A stretch of DNA of 64,000 nucleotides. It comes from Anisodus tanguticus. Its lineage: Eukaryota > Streptophyta > Magnoliopsida > Solanales > Solanaceae. The DNA is taken from positions 17,046,501-17,110,500 of the forward strand of contig CM067551.1 in the NCBI GenBank assembly GCA_034509755.1. The letters are read 5' to 3'. A program made the translations under genes and the position numbers. Positions within the stretch are counted from its first letter, which is position 1. Each line of letters begins with the position of its first letter. Shown here in pieces: positions 55,253-64,000 of the stretch. The notes under the pieces were generated by a model that did no database searches, was not told the origin of the DNA, and saw nothing but the letters and a program-made list of their open reading frames with translations.

Positions 55253-56905
55253 TCAGGCTGGTTCAATGGTTAGATAACAATTTAATAGAATAATAATATG
55301 GGTTAAACATAAAATAGGATTAAAATGAGGTTTCTTGAAATCCTACTTGTCTTGAACGAATGTTGACCTTTTGATATCACCCTAAATTATCTCCTACGCT
55401 AACTCGAGAAAGTCATTCCGCTCTAACTCGAACTAAGCCAAAAGTGTGTTGTTCGGCTCATTGCACGGGGCACAGCTAAGAATGAGTAAGAATGGATGAT
55501 GGTCGATATGGGCGTTATTGATAATGGTGGGTGATGATAAAGGACCTGTGATTTGATAGCTAAATTGGATTTAGGGCTCGAACGATTTTAAGAATCAACA
55601 CAGAAATGTTTGTCAGGACATGAGCGAGGCGACCCTATAGTAGGGAACCGCGGCGCTTGCTAGGGTTTCAAGGTGGCACCGCGGCGCTAATTCTTCGTTT
55701 CAAAAACTTGGACTAACTGGACAATAGGTGTCGCGGCTCCATGGTGGAGCGCCGCAGCGCTAATGCATTTACAGAAGCAAAAATATTTTTGGCTCTGCAG
55801 CGCCGCGGGTCCATAGTGAAGCATCGCGGCGCTAATGCAATTGCAGAAGCAGAAATATTTCTGCCCTTGCAGCGCCGCGGCTCCATGGTGGAGCGTCGCG
55901 ACGCTAATGCATTTTTCAGAAATCAAAAGGCTTCTGCCTTAGTGGCGTCGTGGCTCTAATGATTAGCGTCGCGGCCCCACCTGTCTAGAAACAAAAAAAT
56001 AGAGTTCAGAATGTTTAACCCAAGATTATTATTATTATACGGTATATTATTTTTTAAGTATACTGTTTATGTGCTAAATATCAAAATATTTGTCATTTAC
56101 ATTTCTCGAATAGTGTCCGCTATAACTGTTTGGGCAGGTGGCGCCCAGTGTTTGATTAAACCATCTTATGTCATGCATATTGAGTTGACGGTTCCCAACT
56201 ATATGTGTCATTAGTTTTGCATAATGTTAAGATGTCATATTGGATATGGCATAAAAGAGTTGATCTTGGTTTGAACCCTGAATTAAAATGTTCCCCAAAA
56301 TTTTAAATACAAGTCTATATTAAAACGCGTCATCTATTATAATTGTTAGAGTGCAAAATCCTTTTCCCGCGATACGAGTATTTATGCCAAAGCACTTGCT
56401 CTAAGTCTACGAGGACCCAGACTCTTTCATAGATGTGTTTTAATGTAAAGGTAAATGATAAACTTTTGTGGGTATTTACACCAAAGTGTTTGCTCACAAA
56501 GGCCAAATTTGCTTAGATACATAAACGCAGTCGTGTAATGGGGTTGACTTACTTAGACAAATCTTGATGCTAAAGTGTCAGACTAATATAAGGACGCAAG
56601 ATTAAATGTAATATTTGATCAACCAAGAGTTGCGAATAAGTTTTGCAATTGGTTTAGAACCTACCAAGATATGTTATTGAAGTTATCAGCCAAAGCAAAC
56701 GCGGAGATAGCATAGGCTTGGATCTTGGCCCATTATGACCTCAATTAATATAGGTATGTATTCTACCATAGGGTCGTAGAAGTATGTTAAAATAATGGGA
56801 GCTGATTAAACAAAAGGATTTGTGATTAGCCTAAATGAATGTGTATAATAGGAAATAGATTTTGAGTTTGATTTCCGGTCTATCTAATTCTTCAGATTAT
56901 AAAAT
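55253..56905 (+). other. Cop-F leader
   Basis: 1.65 kb without a gene between primer site and gag. Includes the 72-bp tandem repeats at 55732-55945. The frames at 55687-55959 on both strands are translations of those repeats. Confidence 0.8.
55732..55945 (+). repeat. 72-bp CpG-rich tandem repeat, three copies
   Basis: Copies begin cgcggctccatggtggagcg at 55732, 55804 and 55876 (period 72), followed by a GC palindrome (agcgccgcagcgct, agcatcgcggcgct, agcgtcgcgacgct), taatgca and an A/T-rich part with cagaagca. AGCGTCGCGACGCT in the third copy is a perfect 14-bp palindrome. Confidence 0.93.
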
Positions 56906-57856
56906 ATGTCGAGCTTATCATTGAAAATGTTGATTGAGATGAACAAACTTACTGGACCGAACTACCTTGACTGGCTAAGGAATTTGCGAATAGTACTGAG
57001 ACAAGAGAAAATAGAATACGTGTTGGACACGGTGTTCCCAACAGTCCCTGTGACAGACTATGACGAATATGCCTCTTTTGATAAGGATGCTTACCAGAAA
57101 CATCTAGATGATGCCACTTCAAATAAGCAATGCGTAATGTTGTATTCCATGTCTATGGAACTTCAGAGACAGCATGAGAACATGGGGCCCAATGAGATGC
57201 TCGAACACTTGAAGAGTCTCTATGACTCTCAATCCCAGACTATGGAATATGAGTTGCTAATAGAACTCTTTAAGTGTAAGCTCAATGAAGGGTGCCAGGT
57301 CTCGCAGCATGTGTTGAAGATGATAGGGCTGATAGAGAGGCTTGATTCAATTGGAATGAAGTTTGAAAAGAATGTCGCTACCACCCTCATCTTGAACTCT
57401 CTCCCTCGTTCCTTTGAGAACTTCATAGTGAATTTCAATATGAATGGAACGAAGGCGACTCTGCCGGAGCTGCACAACATGCTCAAGACCTTTGAGTCTT
57501 CCACTTCCAAAGGCAAAGTTGTGCTCATGGTGAGCTCTTCTAGCCGACCCAAGCCGAAAGGCAAGGAATGGCAGAAGAAAAAGGGCAAAGCAGTCGTTGC
57601 GCCCTCAGCTATGAAGCCCAAGGGAGGTGTGAAGAAGAAGGTAAACACGGCTAAGGATGAATGTCTCAACTGCCATAGGAAAAGGCATTGGAAGAAGGAT
57701 TGCACGGCACCAGGAGGAGGAAAAGCACTAGGTGCTCCTGCCTTTGGTGGACAAGGTATGTACGTCATTGAAATAAATATGTCTATAAAAACTCTCATTC
57801 CTGGGTATTTGATACCGCTTGTGGCTCATACATTTGTACAAATGTGCACGGGCTAA
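56906..57856 (+). CDS. Cop-F Gag polyprotein part
   Basis: 316-residue open frame starting MSSLSLKMLIEMNKLTGPNY. It contains the copia gag core (residues ~20-215, e.g. QRQHENMGPNEMLEHLKSLY and NSLPRSFENFIVNFNMN), a basic linker (RPKPKGKEWQKKKGK) and a zinc knuckle CLNCHRKRHWKKDC (CX2CX4HX4C, residues ~253-266). Gag packages element RNA in virus-like particles. A one-base deletion at about 57786 sends the frame out of protease: the protease motif appears in another frame, and this one ends LVAHTFVQMCTG. The start is supported by conservation with Cop-A. It is element-encoded, not a host gene. Confidence 0.9.
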   Translation: MSSLSLKMLIEMNKLTGPNYLDWLRNLRIVLRQEKIEYVLDTVFPTVPVTDYDEYASFDKDAYQKHLDDATSNKQCVMLYSMSMELQRQHENMGPNEMLEHLKSLYDSQSQTMEYELLIELFKCKLNEGCQVSQHVLKMIGLIERLDSIGMKFEKNVATTLILNSLPRSFENFIVNFNMNGTKATLPELHNMLKTFESSTSKGKVVLMVSSSSRPKPKGKEWQKKKGKAVVAPSAMKPKGGVKKKVNTAKDECLNCHRKRHWKKDCTAPGGGKALGAPAFGGQGMYVIEINMSIKTLIPGYLIPLVAHTFVQMCTG

Positions 57857-58155
57857 CGGATAGCATGAAGGTTGGACCGATGGAGGTAGACATACGCATT
57901 GGAAACAGAGCACGAGTAGATGTTGAGCGCATAGAGACTTATAGATTAAATTTACCTTCCGGCTATTTTTTAGTGTTGAATGATTGCTTTTATGTACCCT
58001 CGTTAACGAGGAATATCATTTTTGTCCCAGATTTAGACATGGAGGGTTTTTCCTCGTATATTTATAATGGCAGTCAAGTACTGTCTTTTGATAATATTAT
58101 ATATGAAACTGCTCCTCTTGTGGATGGATTGTATACACTAAACTGTAGTCGATAG
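57787..58155 (+). pseudogene. Cop-F protease and GAG-pre-integrase start
   Basis: In the frame shifted from gag: HSWVFDTACGS around 57797, with the protease active-site Asp in DTAC, then YICTNVHGLTDS. 57844-58155 continues GNRARVDVERIETYRLNLPS, YVPSLTRNIIFVPDLDMEGF and DGLYTLNCSR before a stop. About 100 bp further the frame reopens in integrase. Confidence 0.87.
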
Positions 58156-58257
58156 ATATTCAATGTACAAAATAAATAAGCCAAGATAAGTCATAGAAAC
58201 TCTACCTACCTATGACACTTCAAACTTAGTCATATCAACAAATCAAGGATAGCAAGA

Positions 58258-59211
58258 TTGAGGAAGTTAGACTACCTCGAACCATTTGACTTGGAGTCTT
58301 ATGGTAATTGTGAATTTTGCTTGAGAGGAAAGATGACCAATAAACCACTTTCTGGGAAAGGTGTGCGAGCCAAGGAGGTGTTTGAGTTGGTCCATACTGA
58401 TATATGTGGTCCATTCTCGACTCAAGATAAAGGAGGCTTCCCATACTTCATCACTTTTACTGACGACTTCACAAGGTATGGATATGTGTATTTTATGAGG
58501 CACAAATCCGAGGCTTTTGAGAAGTTCAAGGAGTACAAGTCGGAAGTAGAGAAGCAACTTGCAACAAGCATCAAGACCCTTCGATCGGATCGAGGAGGTG
58601 AATACTTGAGCAAGGATTTTCTAGATTACTTAAAGCTACATGGAGTCCAGTCAGAATGGACACCTCCTGGAATACCACAGATGAATAGTGTTGTCGAGAT
58701 GAGAAACCGAACCTTATTGGATATGGTTCGATCCATGATGAGCTCATCAGCTCTACCAACATACCTTTGGAGACATGCTATACAAACCTCTATATATGTT
58801 CTGAACAGGGTTCCTTCCAAGTCAGTAGAAAAGACACCCTATGAGATATGGTGTGGCAAGAAGCCAGCTTTTAAACATATGAGACCCTGGGGGTGCCCCG
58901 CATATGTTAAGAAGATGCTCACTGACAAGTTGGAATCTAAAAGTGAGAAATGTTACTTCGTGGGGTATCCAAAGGAAACTAAGGGATACTACTTCTATCT
59001 TTCTGGAGAACATAAGGTCATTGTTTTCAGGAATGCAACTTTCCTTGAAGAAGAATATGTATACAAGGAACATAGCTACACAAATATAAAACTTGAAGAA
59101 ATTCAAGAACCACAAGATAACACAGAAGTTGAACCCTTGTCGAATGACCTAAACAAGGATTCAATAGGAGTATCTTGTGAAGATTGGGTTCAGCCAGTGG
59201 GAGTGCTGTGA
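58258..59211 (+). CDS. Cop-F integrase
   Basis: 317 open codons: end of the zinc-binding part (NCEFCLRGKMTNKPLSGKG), the core with the first Asp in VHTDICGPF, FTDDFTRYGYVYFMRHKSEA, the second Asp in LRSDRGGEYLSKDF, and the Glu in VVEMRNRTLLDMVR. It then continues to the GKKP motif region (IWCGKKPAFKHMRPWGCPAY) and the C-terminal ISRDVVF-like stretch (VIVFRNATFLEEEYVYKE). The usual PQMNGVAERRNRT reads PQMNSVVEMRNRT, so flanking residues changed while Glu stays. Integrase joins the cDNA to the chromosome. Upstream and downstream stops mean it is not part of an intact polyprotein. Confidence 0.88.
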   Translation: MRKLDYLEPFDLESYGNCEFCLRGKMTNKPLSGKGVRAKEVFELVHTDICGPFSTQDKGGFPYFITFTDDFTRYGYVYFMRHKSEAFEKFKEYKSEVEKQLATSIKTLRSDRGGEYLSKDFLDYLKLHGVQSEWTPPGIPQMNSVVEMRNRTLLDMVRSMMSSSALPTYLWRHAIQTSIYVLNRVPSKSVEKTPYEIWCGKKPAFKHMRPWGCPAYVKKMLTDKLESKSEKCYFVGYPKETKGYYFYLSGEHKVIVFRNATFLEEEYVYKEHSYTNIKLEEIQEPQDNTEVEPLSNDLNKDSIGVSCEDWVQPVGVL

Positions 59212-59636
59212 GAGATAGTGCAGAAAGGCAAGACTCTTATACACAACCAATGGAAGATGATACAATGGTTGTACATCATTTCATTCAGGAAATACATGAA
59301 AATGACATTCCTAAAAGCTCTCAAGGTGATGGATTGTCCAACACACAAAGACCTTCTCACAATCATAATGTAACAAACACTGAAACGTAGAATAATCAAC
59401 TCCGTAGGACCACTAGGACTCATCGTCCGCCTGAAAGACTTAATCTCCTTGTTGAAACACACAATGAGATAGATATTCCTGATGATGATGAACCTACAAC
59501 CTACAGCGAAGCTATGTTAGACATTGATTCGTAGAGATGGCAAGAAGCCATGAAATCTGAGATGGACTCGATGTACATAAATCAAGTTTGGAACTTGGTT
59601 GATTTGCCAACAGGGGTTAGACCCATATGATGCAAA
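59212..59636 (+). pseudogene. Cop-F integrase-RT linker
   Basis: Reading frame interrupted by several stops between 59212 and 59636. RT N-terminal sequence is recognisable (WQEAMKSEMDSMYINQVWNL near 59537-59600). Confidence 0.75.
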
Positions 59637-60539
59637 TTGGTCTTCAAGAAGAAGATTGATGCATATGGCAAAGTACAGACTTATAAAGCAAGATTGGTGG
59701 ATAAAGGTTATAATCAATGGCCTGAGGTCGACTATGATGAAACCTTTTCATATGTTGCTAAGATTAAGTCCATTTGGATTTTGCTTGCAATAGCTGCATA
59801 TTATGACTATAACATTTGGCAGATGGATGTCAAAATTGCTTTCCTCAATGGTAATCTAGTTGAGGAGGTGTATATGAAACAACCTGAGGGTTTTTCACTT
59901 GAGTCCAAACCAAATGTTGTATGCAAGCTACAAAAGTCCATTTATGGGCTTAAGCAAGCCTCAAGGAGTTGGAATATTTGCTTCGACAAGGCTATCAAGT
60001 CATTTGATTTCATCAGAAGCAAAGAGGATCCATGTGTTTATAGTAAACGCAAGGATGAGAGTATTGCCTTCATTATCATATATGTAGATGACATATTAAT
60101 AATGGGAGACAATAAGACTCTCCTACAGTTAGTAAAAGAGTGGTTGTCTAGTACCTTCATGATGAAGGATTTAGGTGAAGCCTGCTACATTCTGGGGATT
60201 AGAATCTATACAGATATACCTAACAGATTGTTGGGGCTGTCAGAGTCAATCTACATAGACAAAGTGCTTAGACGTTTTTCTATAGAAAATTCCAAGAAAG
60301 GCGGTCTACCTATTGGACAAGACATCAAGTTATCTAAGAAGGATAGTCCTTCTAATACTATAGAACTTGAACGCATGAAAAAGACTCCATATGCTTCGGC
60401 TATAGGATCGATCATGTATGTCATGACATGTACTAGGCCAGATGTGGCATTTGCACTTAGTATGACTTGCAAATTCCAGCAGAATCCTAGGGAAGAACAC
60501 TGGAAGGCAGTCAAGAGTATTCTTAAGTATCTTAGATGA
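59637..60539 (+). CDS. Cop-F reverse transcriptase
   Basis: 300 open codons: KTYKARLV-like YKARLVDKGYNQWPEVDYDE, QMDVKIAFLNGNLVEEVYMK (first catalytic Asp), CKLQKSIYGLKQASRSWN, IIIYVDDILIMGDNKTLL (catalytic YVDD), MMKDLGEACYILGIRI, and the start of RNase H (YASAIGSIMYVMTCTRPDVA, EEHWKAVKSILKYLR). It ends at a TGA where Cop-A has a Gln-encoding CAA, so RNase H is cut off. All RT motifs are intact. Confidence 0.88.
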   Translation: MVFKKKIDAYGKVQTYKARLVDKGYNQWPEVDYDETFSYVAKIKSIWILLAIAAYYDYNIWQMDVKIAFLNGNLVEEVYMKQPEGFSLESKPNVVCKLQKSIYGLKQASRSWNICFDKAIKSFDFIRSKEDPCVYSKRKDESIAFIIIYVDDILIMGDNKTLLQLVKEWLSSTFMMKDLGEACYILGIRIYTDIPNRLLGLSESIYIDKVLRRFSIENSKKGGLPIGQDIKLSKKDSPSNTIELERMKKTPYASAIGSIMYVMTCTRPDVAFALSMTCKFQQNPREEHWKAVKSILKYLR

Positions 60540-61062
60540 ACTAATTATTACTTCTTAGTCTATGGTGGGGAAGAAAAGCTAGCTTCTACTAGGTACACTG
60601 ATGCTAGCTTCCAAACGGATGTTGATGACTATAAATCTCAATCTGGGTCATTTTCAATGGTGGAGTAGTAAGCTGGAAAAGTTCCAAACAAGCTACAACT
60701 GCTGATTCGACAACAGAAGCTGAGTACATTACTGGATCGGAAGCTGGTAAAGAAGTTGTCGCGATATCTGAGTTCTGAAGGAACTAGGGGTTGTTCCAAG
60801 TGCCACTTGTCCAATAACGGTTTATTGTGACAACATTGGTGCGATTGCGCAAGCTAAGGAACCAAGATCAACCAATAGAAACAAACATGTACCAAGGAAG
60901 TACCACATACTCAGGGAGATAGTGGAGACTGAAGATATTAGATTAGACTATGTTCCCACAGACGATAATCTAGTTGACCCACTCACTAAACCATTAAGCT
61001 TAGTCAAGCATAATGGTCATTTTGAGAATATGGGCATTAGATATGTTGGAGATTGGCTCTAG
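60540..61062 (+). pseudogene. Cop-F RNase H (broken)
   Basis: Continues after the stop: YTDASFQTDVDDYKSQSG, a shift near 60650, then TADSTTEAEY (Glu site), and the tail VDPLTKPLSLVKHNGHFENM to GDWL and a stop at 61060-61062. Confidence 0.87.
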
Positions 61063-61076
61063 GCCAAATGGGAGAT
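61063..61076 (+). promoter_or_regulatory. Cop-F polypurine tract
   Basis: gccaaatgggagat directly before the 3' LTR start TGAAAG; the purine run AAATGGGAGA fits the plus-strand primer. Confidence 0.75.
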
Positions 61077-62613
61077 TGAAAGTATATTTATGTTCTAGAG
61101 ACAATCTGTATTAGGACAAATGTACTTTATACACATTCATATTATTATTAATGGAGATTAATATTTTGGCATTTGCAATTATTGAATTATTAATTGATTG
61201 TTTGTAATATTCTATAATATGCATCCCTGAATGTTACGATGTTATTAATAGTGTGAGATATTAATATTATAAAGTAACTCTTAAAATAGCCTTGACTAAT
61301 GATCATCGAGAATGGGATATCGATGATATGTGATAAGTCGACATGTGGTCTGCATCACATCCTTAGAGGATGTAGTATGTCTCACCTGCTACGAGTAATG
61401 GCTACTCGTGATGGACACATAGATACTTTGGAAGTATTGGTACACCCTGCTGATATATTGTTTGTTAAACTTGTCTAAAGTATGATCAATGTGTGGGAGA
61501 TAAAAGTCCTTAGACTTTAGGTCAATACGCGTTTTGTCTGCAAAGTAATGTACTTTGATCCCGTCCTAAGCTCAAATGCCTTATAGGTTTAGATACGGCG
61601 TGTATTGGGTACATTACGATGTGGATTAAAGGTGGTAGTTGAGCCAAGATTAGGATTCATTCCTCGAATGTATATTCGAGAGAACACTCGGATTCTCAAT
61701 GATATTAAGTTGACTAAGTCATTGTCCAACACAATAGACATATTTAGAATATGGTCTAGTTGTCAACTAATATAGATGAGATACAATGATTAATCCATTT
61801 GGATAGACACTTGACAAATCCTAAGCTTGATCGGGTGTGTCGTGAATGAAAGGATTTATCTTACCACATAAAGGTTAAGTTTACTGGATTCACGTAAACA
61901 TTCTTCACATATTGAGTTCGTCTTGCGGCGCCGTTTAGGAGTTTCGCGCAGACCTTAATTTGATTAATGTCGATATGAGAAGGCTTGTAGGGTCACACTA
62001 TGTCGATTGTCCGTTTCGATCTAAGGATGTATTGAGAGAGTAATTAAATGTTTGATTTAGAATCGAGATATTTAAATGAATAATGATTATTTTAATCAAG
62101 TCAAAATTAGATTTTGGATTTAATTAAGAATGCGCGGGAAATAAATCGAGACAGTGCAGAAACTCATCGAGCGCCGCGGCGTCCATACCCTAGGGCCGCG
62201 ACGCCTCTGCATTGATTTTTTGGCCAAGCCCAAGGTCAAACCCTAATCCGGTTTTGACCTAATTTTCAACTATAAATAGAGGCATTCCCTTTATTATTCA
62301 GACACCAATTTCAGATTATCATTCTAATCCTTACAGACATAGAATTAAACTCTCTCTAACCTCTGCCGGATTTCCTAGCTTTCCGATAGAGAAATACATT
62401 GAAGCTTGGAGCTTGCAATCGGAAGGGCAACCGCGTGTGCACCTTATAGTAGATAAATACTCCAGATATTCTAACTTGTAAGTTTATGTTTTATGTTACA
62501 GGTTTTTATTGTTGTATAACCATATTAGAAATATTGTTGGAATAAATAAGAAATAAAATTTTAAACTTTCATTGTACCTTACTTATATGTTTGGTACTCA
62601 ACAAAATCCTACA
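61077..62613 (+). repeat. Cop-F 3' LTR
   Basis: 1537 bp, TGAAAGTATATTT ... AAATCCTACA, followed by the target duplication AAATG (62614-62618). TATA-like ctataaataga at 62270-62280. GC blocks gagcgccgcggcg and ggccgcgacgcc at 62167-62206. Confidence 0.95.
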
Positions 62614-62618
62614 AAATG

Positions 62619-63202
62619 TTCATATGCATCACTAATGAACTCTTTAATAAAAAACATGAAGTCAAGTTCCAACTTTTTAGGTCCCTCCGAATTTGTCTTT
62701 TGGTTATGACATGACATGACATGAAAACTAAAGCTCATGTACTATTTGTTGAGCTGATCCAATGACCAAACAATCAATTATAAGCACGTATGTAAGAAGA
62801 ATAAAAAGTTTGATATATTAATTAAAGGGCAACTTTGACTCCATCAAACTAAAAGAGATGTAACATAATACTTGCTAAACTATGATTTTTCTGCTCCAAA
62901 CATTGTAAAAAACTGAAAACCCCCTTCTTCCAGATAAGCTGGATGACGGAATAAATAATATAGACTCTTTCCTAAAGAAAAAAATTTGGAGTCACAGTGG
63001 TGGAGCGGGAATTTTTATTAAGAAAATTTAAAATTTAAAGAAGTAAACATACTAATAAACCAGGGGATTCAACATTAATTATGTATACATAAAAAAAATT
63101 AACCTTATATGTTGTAATTATTTGGCAAAGAGGGTTCAAATAAACCCCATCGGTACCCTAGCTCCGCTCATGACTAATGTCATTACATTATGTGAAATAG
63201 TG
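62619..63202. other. Unassigned flank right of Cop-F
   Basis: AT-rich, no gene recognised. Confidence 0.5.
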
Positions 63203-63439
63203 ATTCCTCTATCTCATTTTATGTGACATGTTTTTCTATTTTAATTTGTCTCATAAGGAACGACATATTTCTACATTCAAAAATAATTTAATTTTAAATA
63301 TTTCATTTTCTCTAATGGATGATTTATAACACTCATATACCATCTATAATTTATTTAGACCATATATTTTAAGTCTTTATTTTTCTTAAATTTTGCATCC
63401 AATCAAATATCGTTACATAAATTGAGATGAAGGGAAGTA
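63203..63439. mobile_element. Stowaway-like MITE
   Basis: About 237 bp with inverted ends: ctctatctcattttatgtga near the left and tacataaattgagatgaagg near the right, AT-rich between. This resembles plant Stowaway (Tc1/mariner) MITEs with CTCCCTCYGTCYCA termini. The exact ends and a TA duplication are not certain. Confidence 0.7.
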
Positions 63440-64000
63440 GAAATTACTATCTCACAGTATAATTTGGAATCACTTTAGTACGTGTTTTGTTCCTAGCAAA
63501 AAGAAATGAAACATTTGGCAAAACTCAATGAGGAAAAGAAATATATAGGAAATATTTTGGGTGGTGAGGTCATACCATGTTGTGTCAAAATTTCTCCTAC
63601 ATGACTCATGAATATCAATTATCAGTATAAGAGCAATCAACAAATCAAATATATAACTCATTCAAAGCCTTTTAGGGCATGGTGATGTCTTAGAGACAGG
63701 TCACATCCAAAAGAGATGGAAAACATCCCTAACCCTAGATGTGCCCCTTGTTCAATCAACATCCCCTCCCAAACCCCATGTTCTCTTGTTTCTTTCTAAC
63801 CTAACATAAAATGAGATTATTTAATTATTATGATCTTATGATCTTATGATCTGGACTATTCCTAGCCACAATTTCATAACAAGCCATTACCCCCAAGGGG
63901 CCTCCCAAAAATATATAATCTCTCTTTGGAGTAGCATAGTAGAGTCAAAATCACACACGGCTACAATTTCTTTTTTGGATATATGTCATATACTCCTGCA
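63440..64000. other. Unassigned sequence at the window end
   Basis: AT-rich with a gatcttat tandem (tgatcttatgatcttatgat, about 63831). No gene is supported. Confidence 0.45.

Larger units (their letters stand above)
49886..62613 (+). mobile_element. Cop-F: full-length Ty1/copia element with nested Cop-E
   Basis: Plus-oriented, flanked by AAATG at 49881-49885 and 62614-62618. 5' LTR is 49886-49947 plus 53802-55239, split by Cop-E; 3' LTR 61077-62613. Primer site 55241-55252, leader with tandem repeats, intact gag, frameshifted protease, open integrase, RT and a broken RNase H. Without Cop-E it is about 8.9 kb. It is the least damaged element here and the same family as Cop-A. Confidence 0.95.

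Noticed and set aside
55687..55959. Frames on both strands with repeating peptide pattern
   Set aside because: Direct translation of the 72-bp tandem repeat; also split by unit differences.
1..64000. Endogenous pararetrovirus, CRISPR array, rRNA or tRNA genes
   Set aside because: No movement-protein or coat-protein pararetrovirus motifs, no regularly spaced short repeats, and no cloverleaf-like A/B-box pair were noticed by eye. tRNA absence was not computed.

Overview
The window is plant nuclear DNA, most likely from a Solanaceae-type eudicot. Support comes from a spliced cytosolic ribosomal protein exon, dense nested LTR retrotransposons with the plant initiator-tRNA-Met primer site TGGTATCAGAGC, a Ty3/gypsy LTR of the kind common in Solanaceae (ends in GGGTCGTGACA followed by AACTTGGTATCAGAGC), a plant RTE-type LINE and plant hAT derivatives. 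The family-level assignment is inference from element types and was not searched. About 85% of the window is mobile DNA. Host gene sequence is limited to the last exon of RPS15 (40S uS19) at 284-535 (+), a probable terminal part of an unrecognised gene on the minus strand (1070-1225, plus a second exon cut by a retrotransposon), and a two-exon Aux/IAA fragment near 25.1-25.4 kb (-).

Layout, left to right. (1) 1-1.5 kb: end of RPS15 and the convergent minus-strand exon. (2) Cop-A, 1509-11104 (-): full-length Ty1/copia element with TSD CAATC, near-identical 1.54-kb LTRs but broken ORFs, carrying an 810-bp hAT-type MITE. (3) Cop-D, 11805-13867 (-): 3' half of another copia. (4) Gyp-B, 13868-17959 (-): short non-coding Ty3/gypsy derivative with a 2.1-kb LTR, inserted in the 3' LTR of (5) Cop-C, 17960-25003 (-), a decayed copia carrying a 1.2-kb hAT MITE. 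(6) Aux/IAA fragment. (7) Cop-G, 26359 to about 33290 (-): SIRE-like copia remnant with an env-like reading frame downstream of pol. (8) Cop-H, about 33290-36748 (+): 5'-truncated copia joined head-to-head to Cop-G. (9) RTE LINE, about 37926-39381 (+). (10) hAT derivative with a BED-finger remnant, about 40084-41901. (11) L1-type LINE fragment (-) holding a solo LTR, 43820-44926, with TSD GGTCC. (12) Cop-I, about 45.4-49.4 kb (+). (13) Cop-F, 49886-62613 (+), same family as Cop-A, TSD AAATG; its 5' LTR contains Cop-E, 49948-53796 (-), TSD CATTC, a relative of Cop-C that has lost RT and RNase H. (14) A Stowaway-like MITE near 63.2-63.4 kb.

No element has intact open frames throughout; Cop-F is the closest (intact gag, integrase and most of RT, but a gag/protease frameshift and a broken RNase H). 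The most unusual signals are non-coding. Cop-C and Cop-E lack a tRNA-type primer site and instead carry, next to the 5' LTR, a stretch complementary to a site inside their own LTR (14/14 in E, 13/14 in C), as in self-primed retrotransposons. CpG-rich palindromes of the type GCGCCGCGRCGCT recur in LTRs or leaders of unrelated copia families. The Cop-D/Cop-H LTRs encode perfect 13-17 bp hairpins built from GTGATATACACGG. All boundaries were read by eye, without alignment software or database searches.
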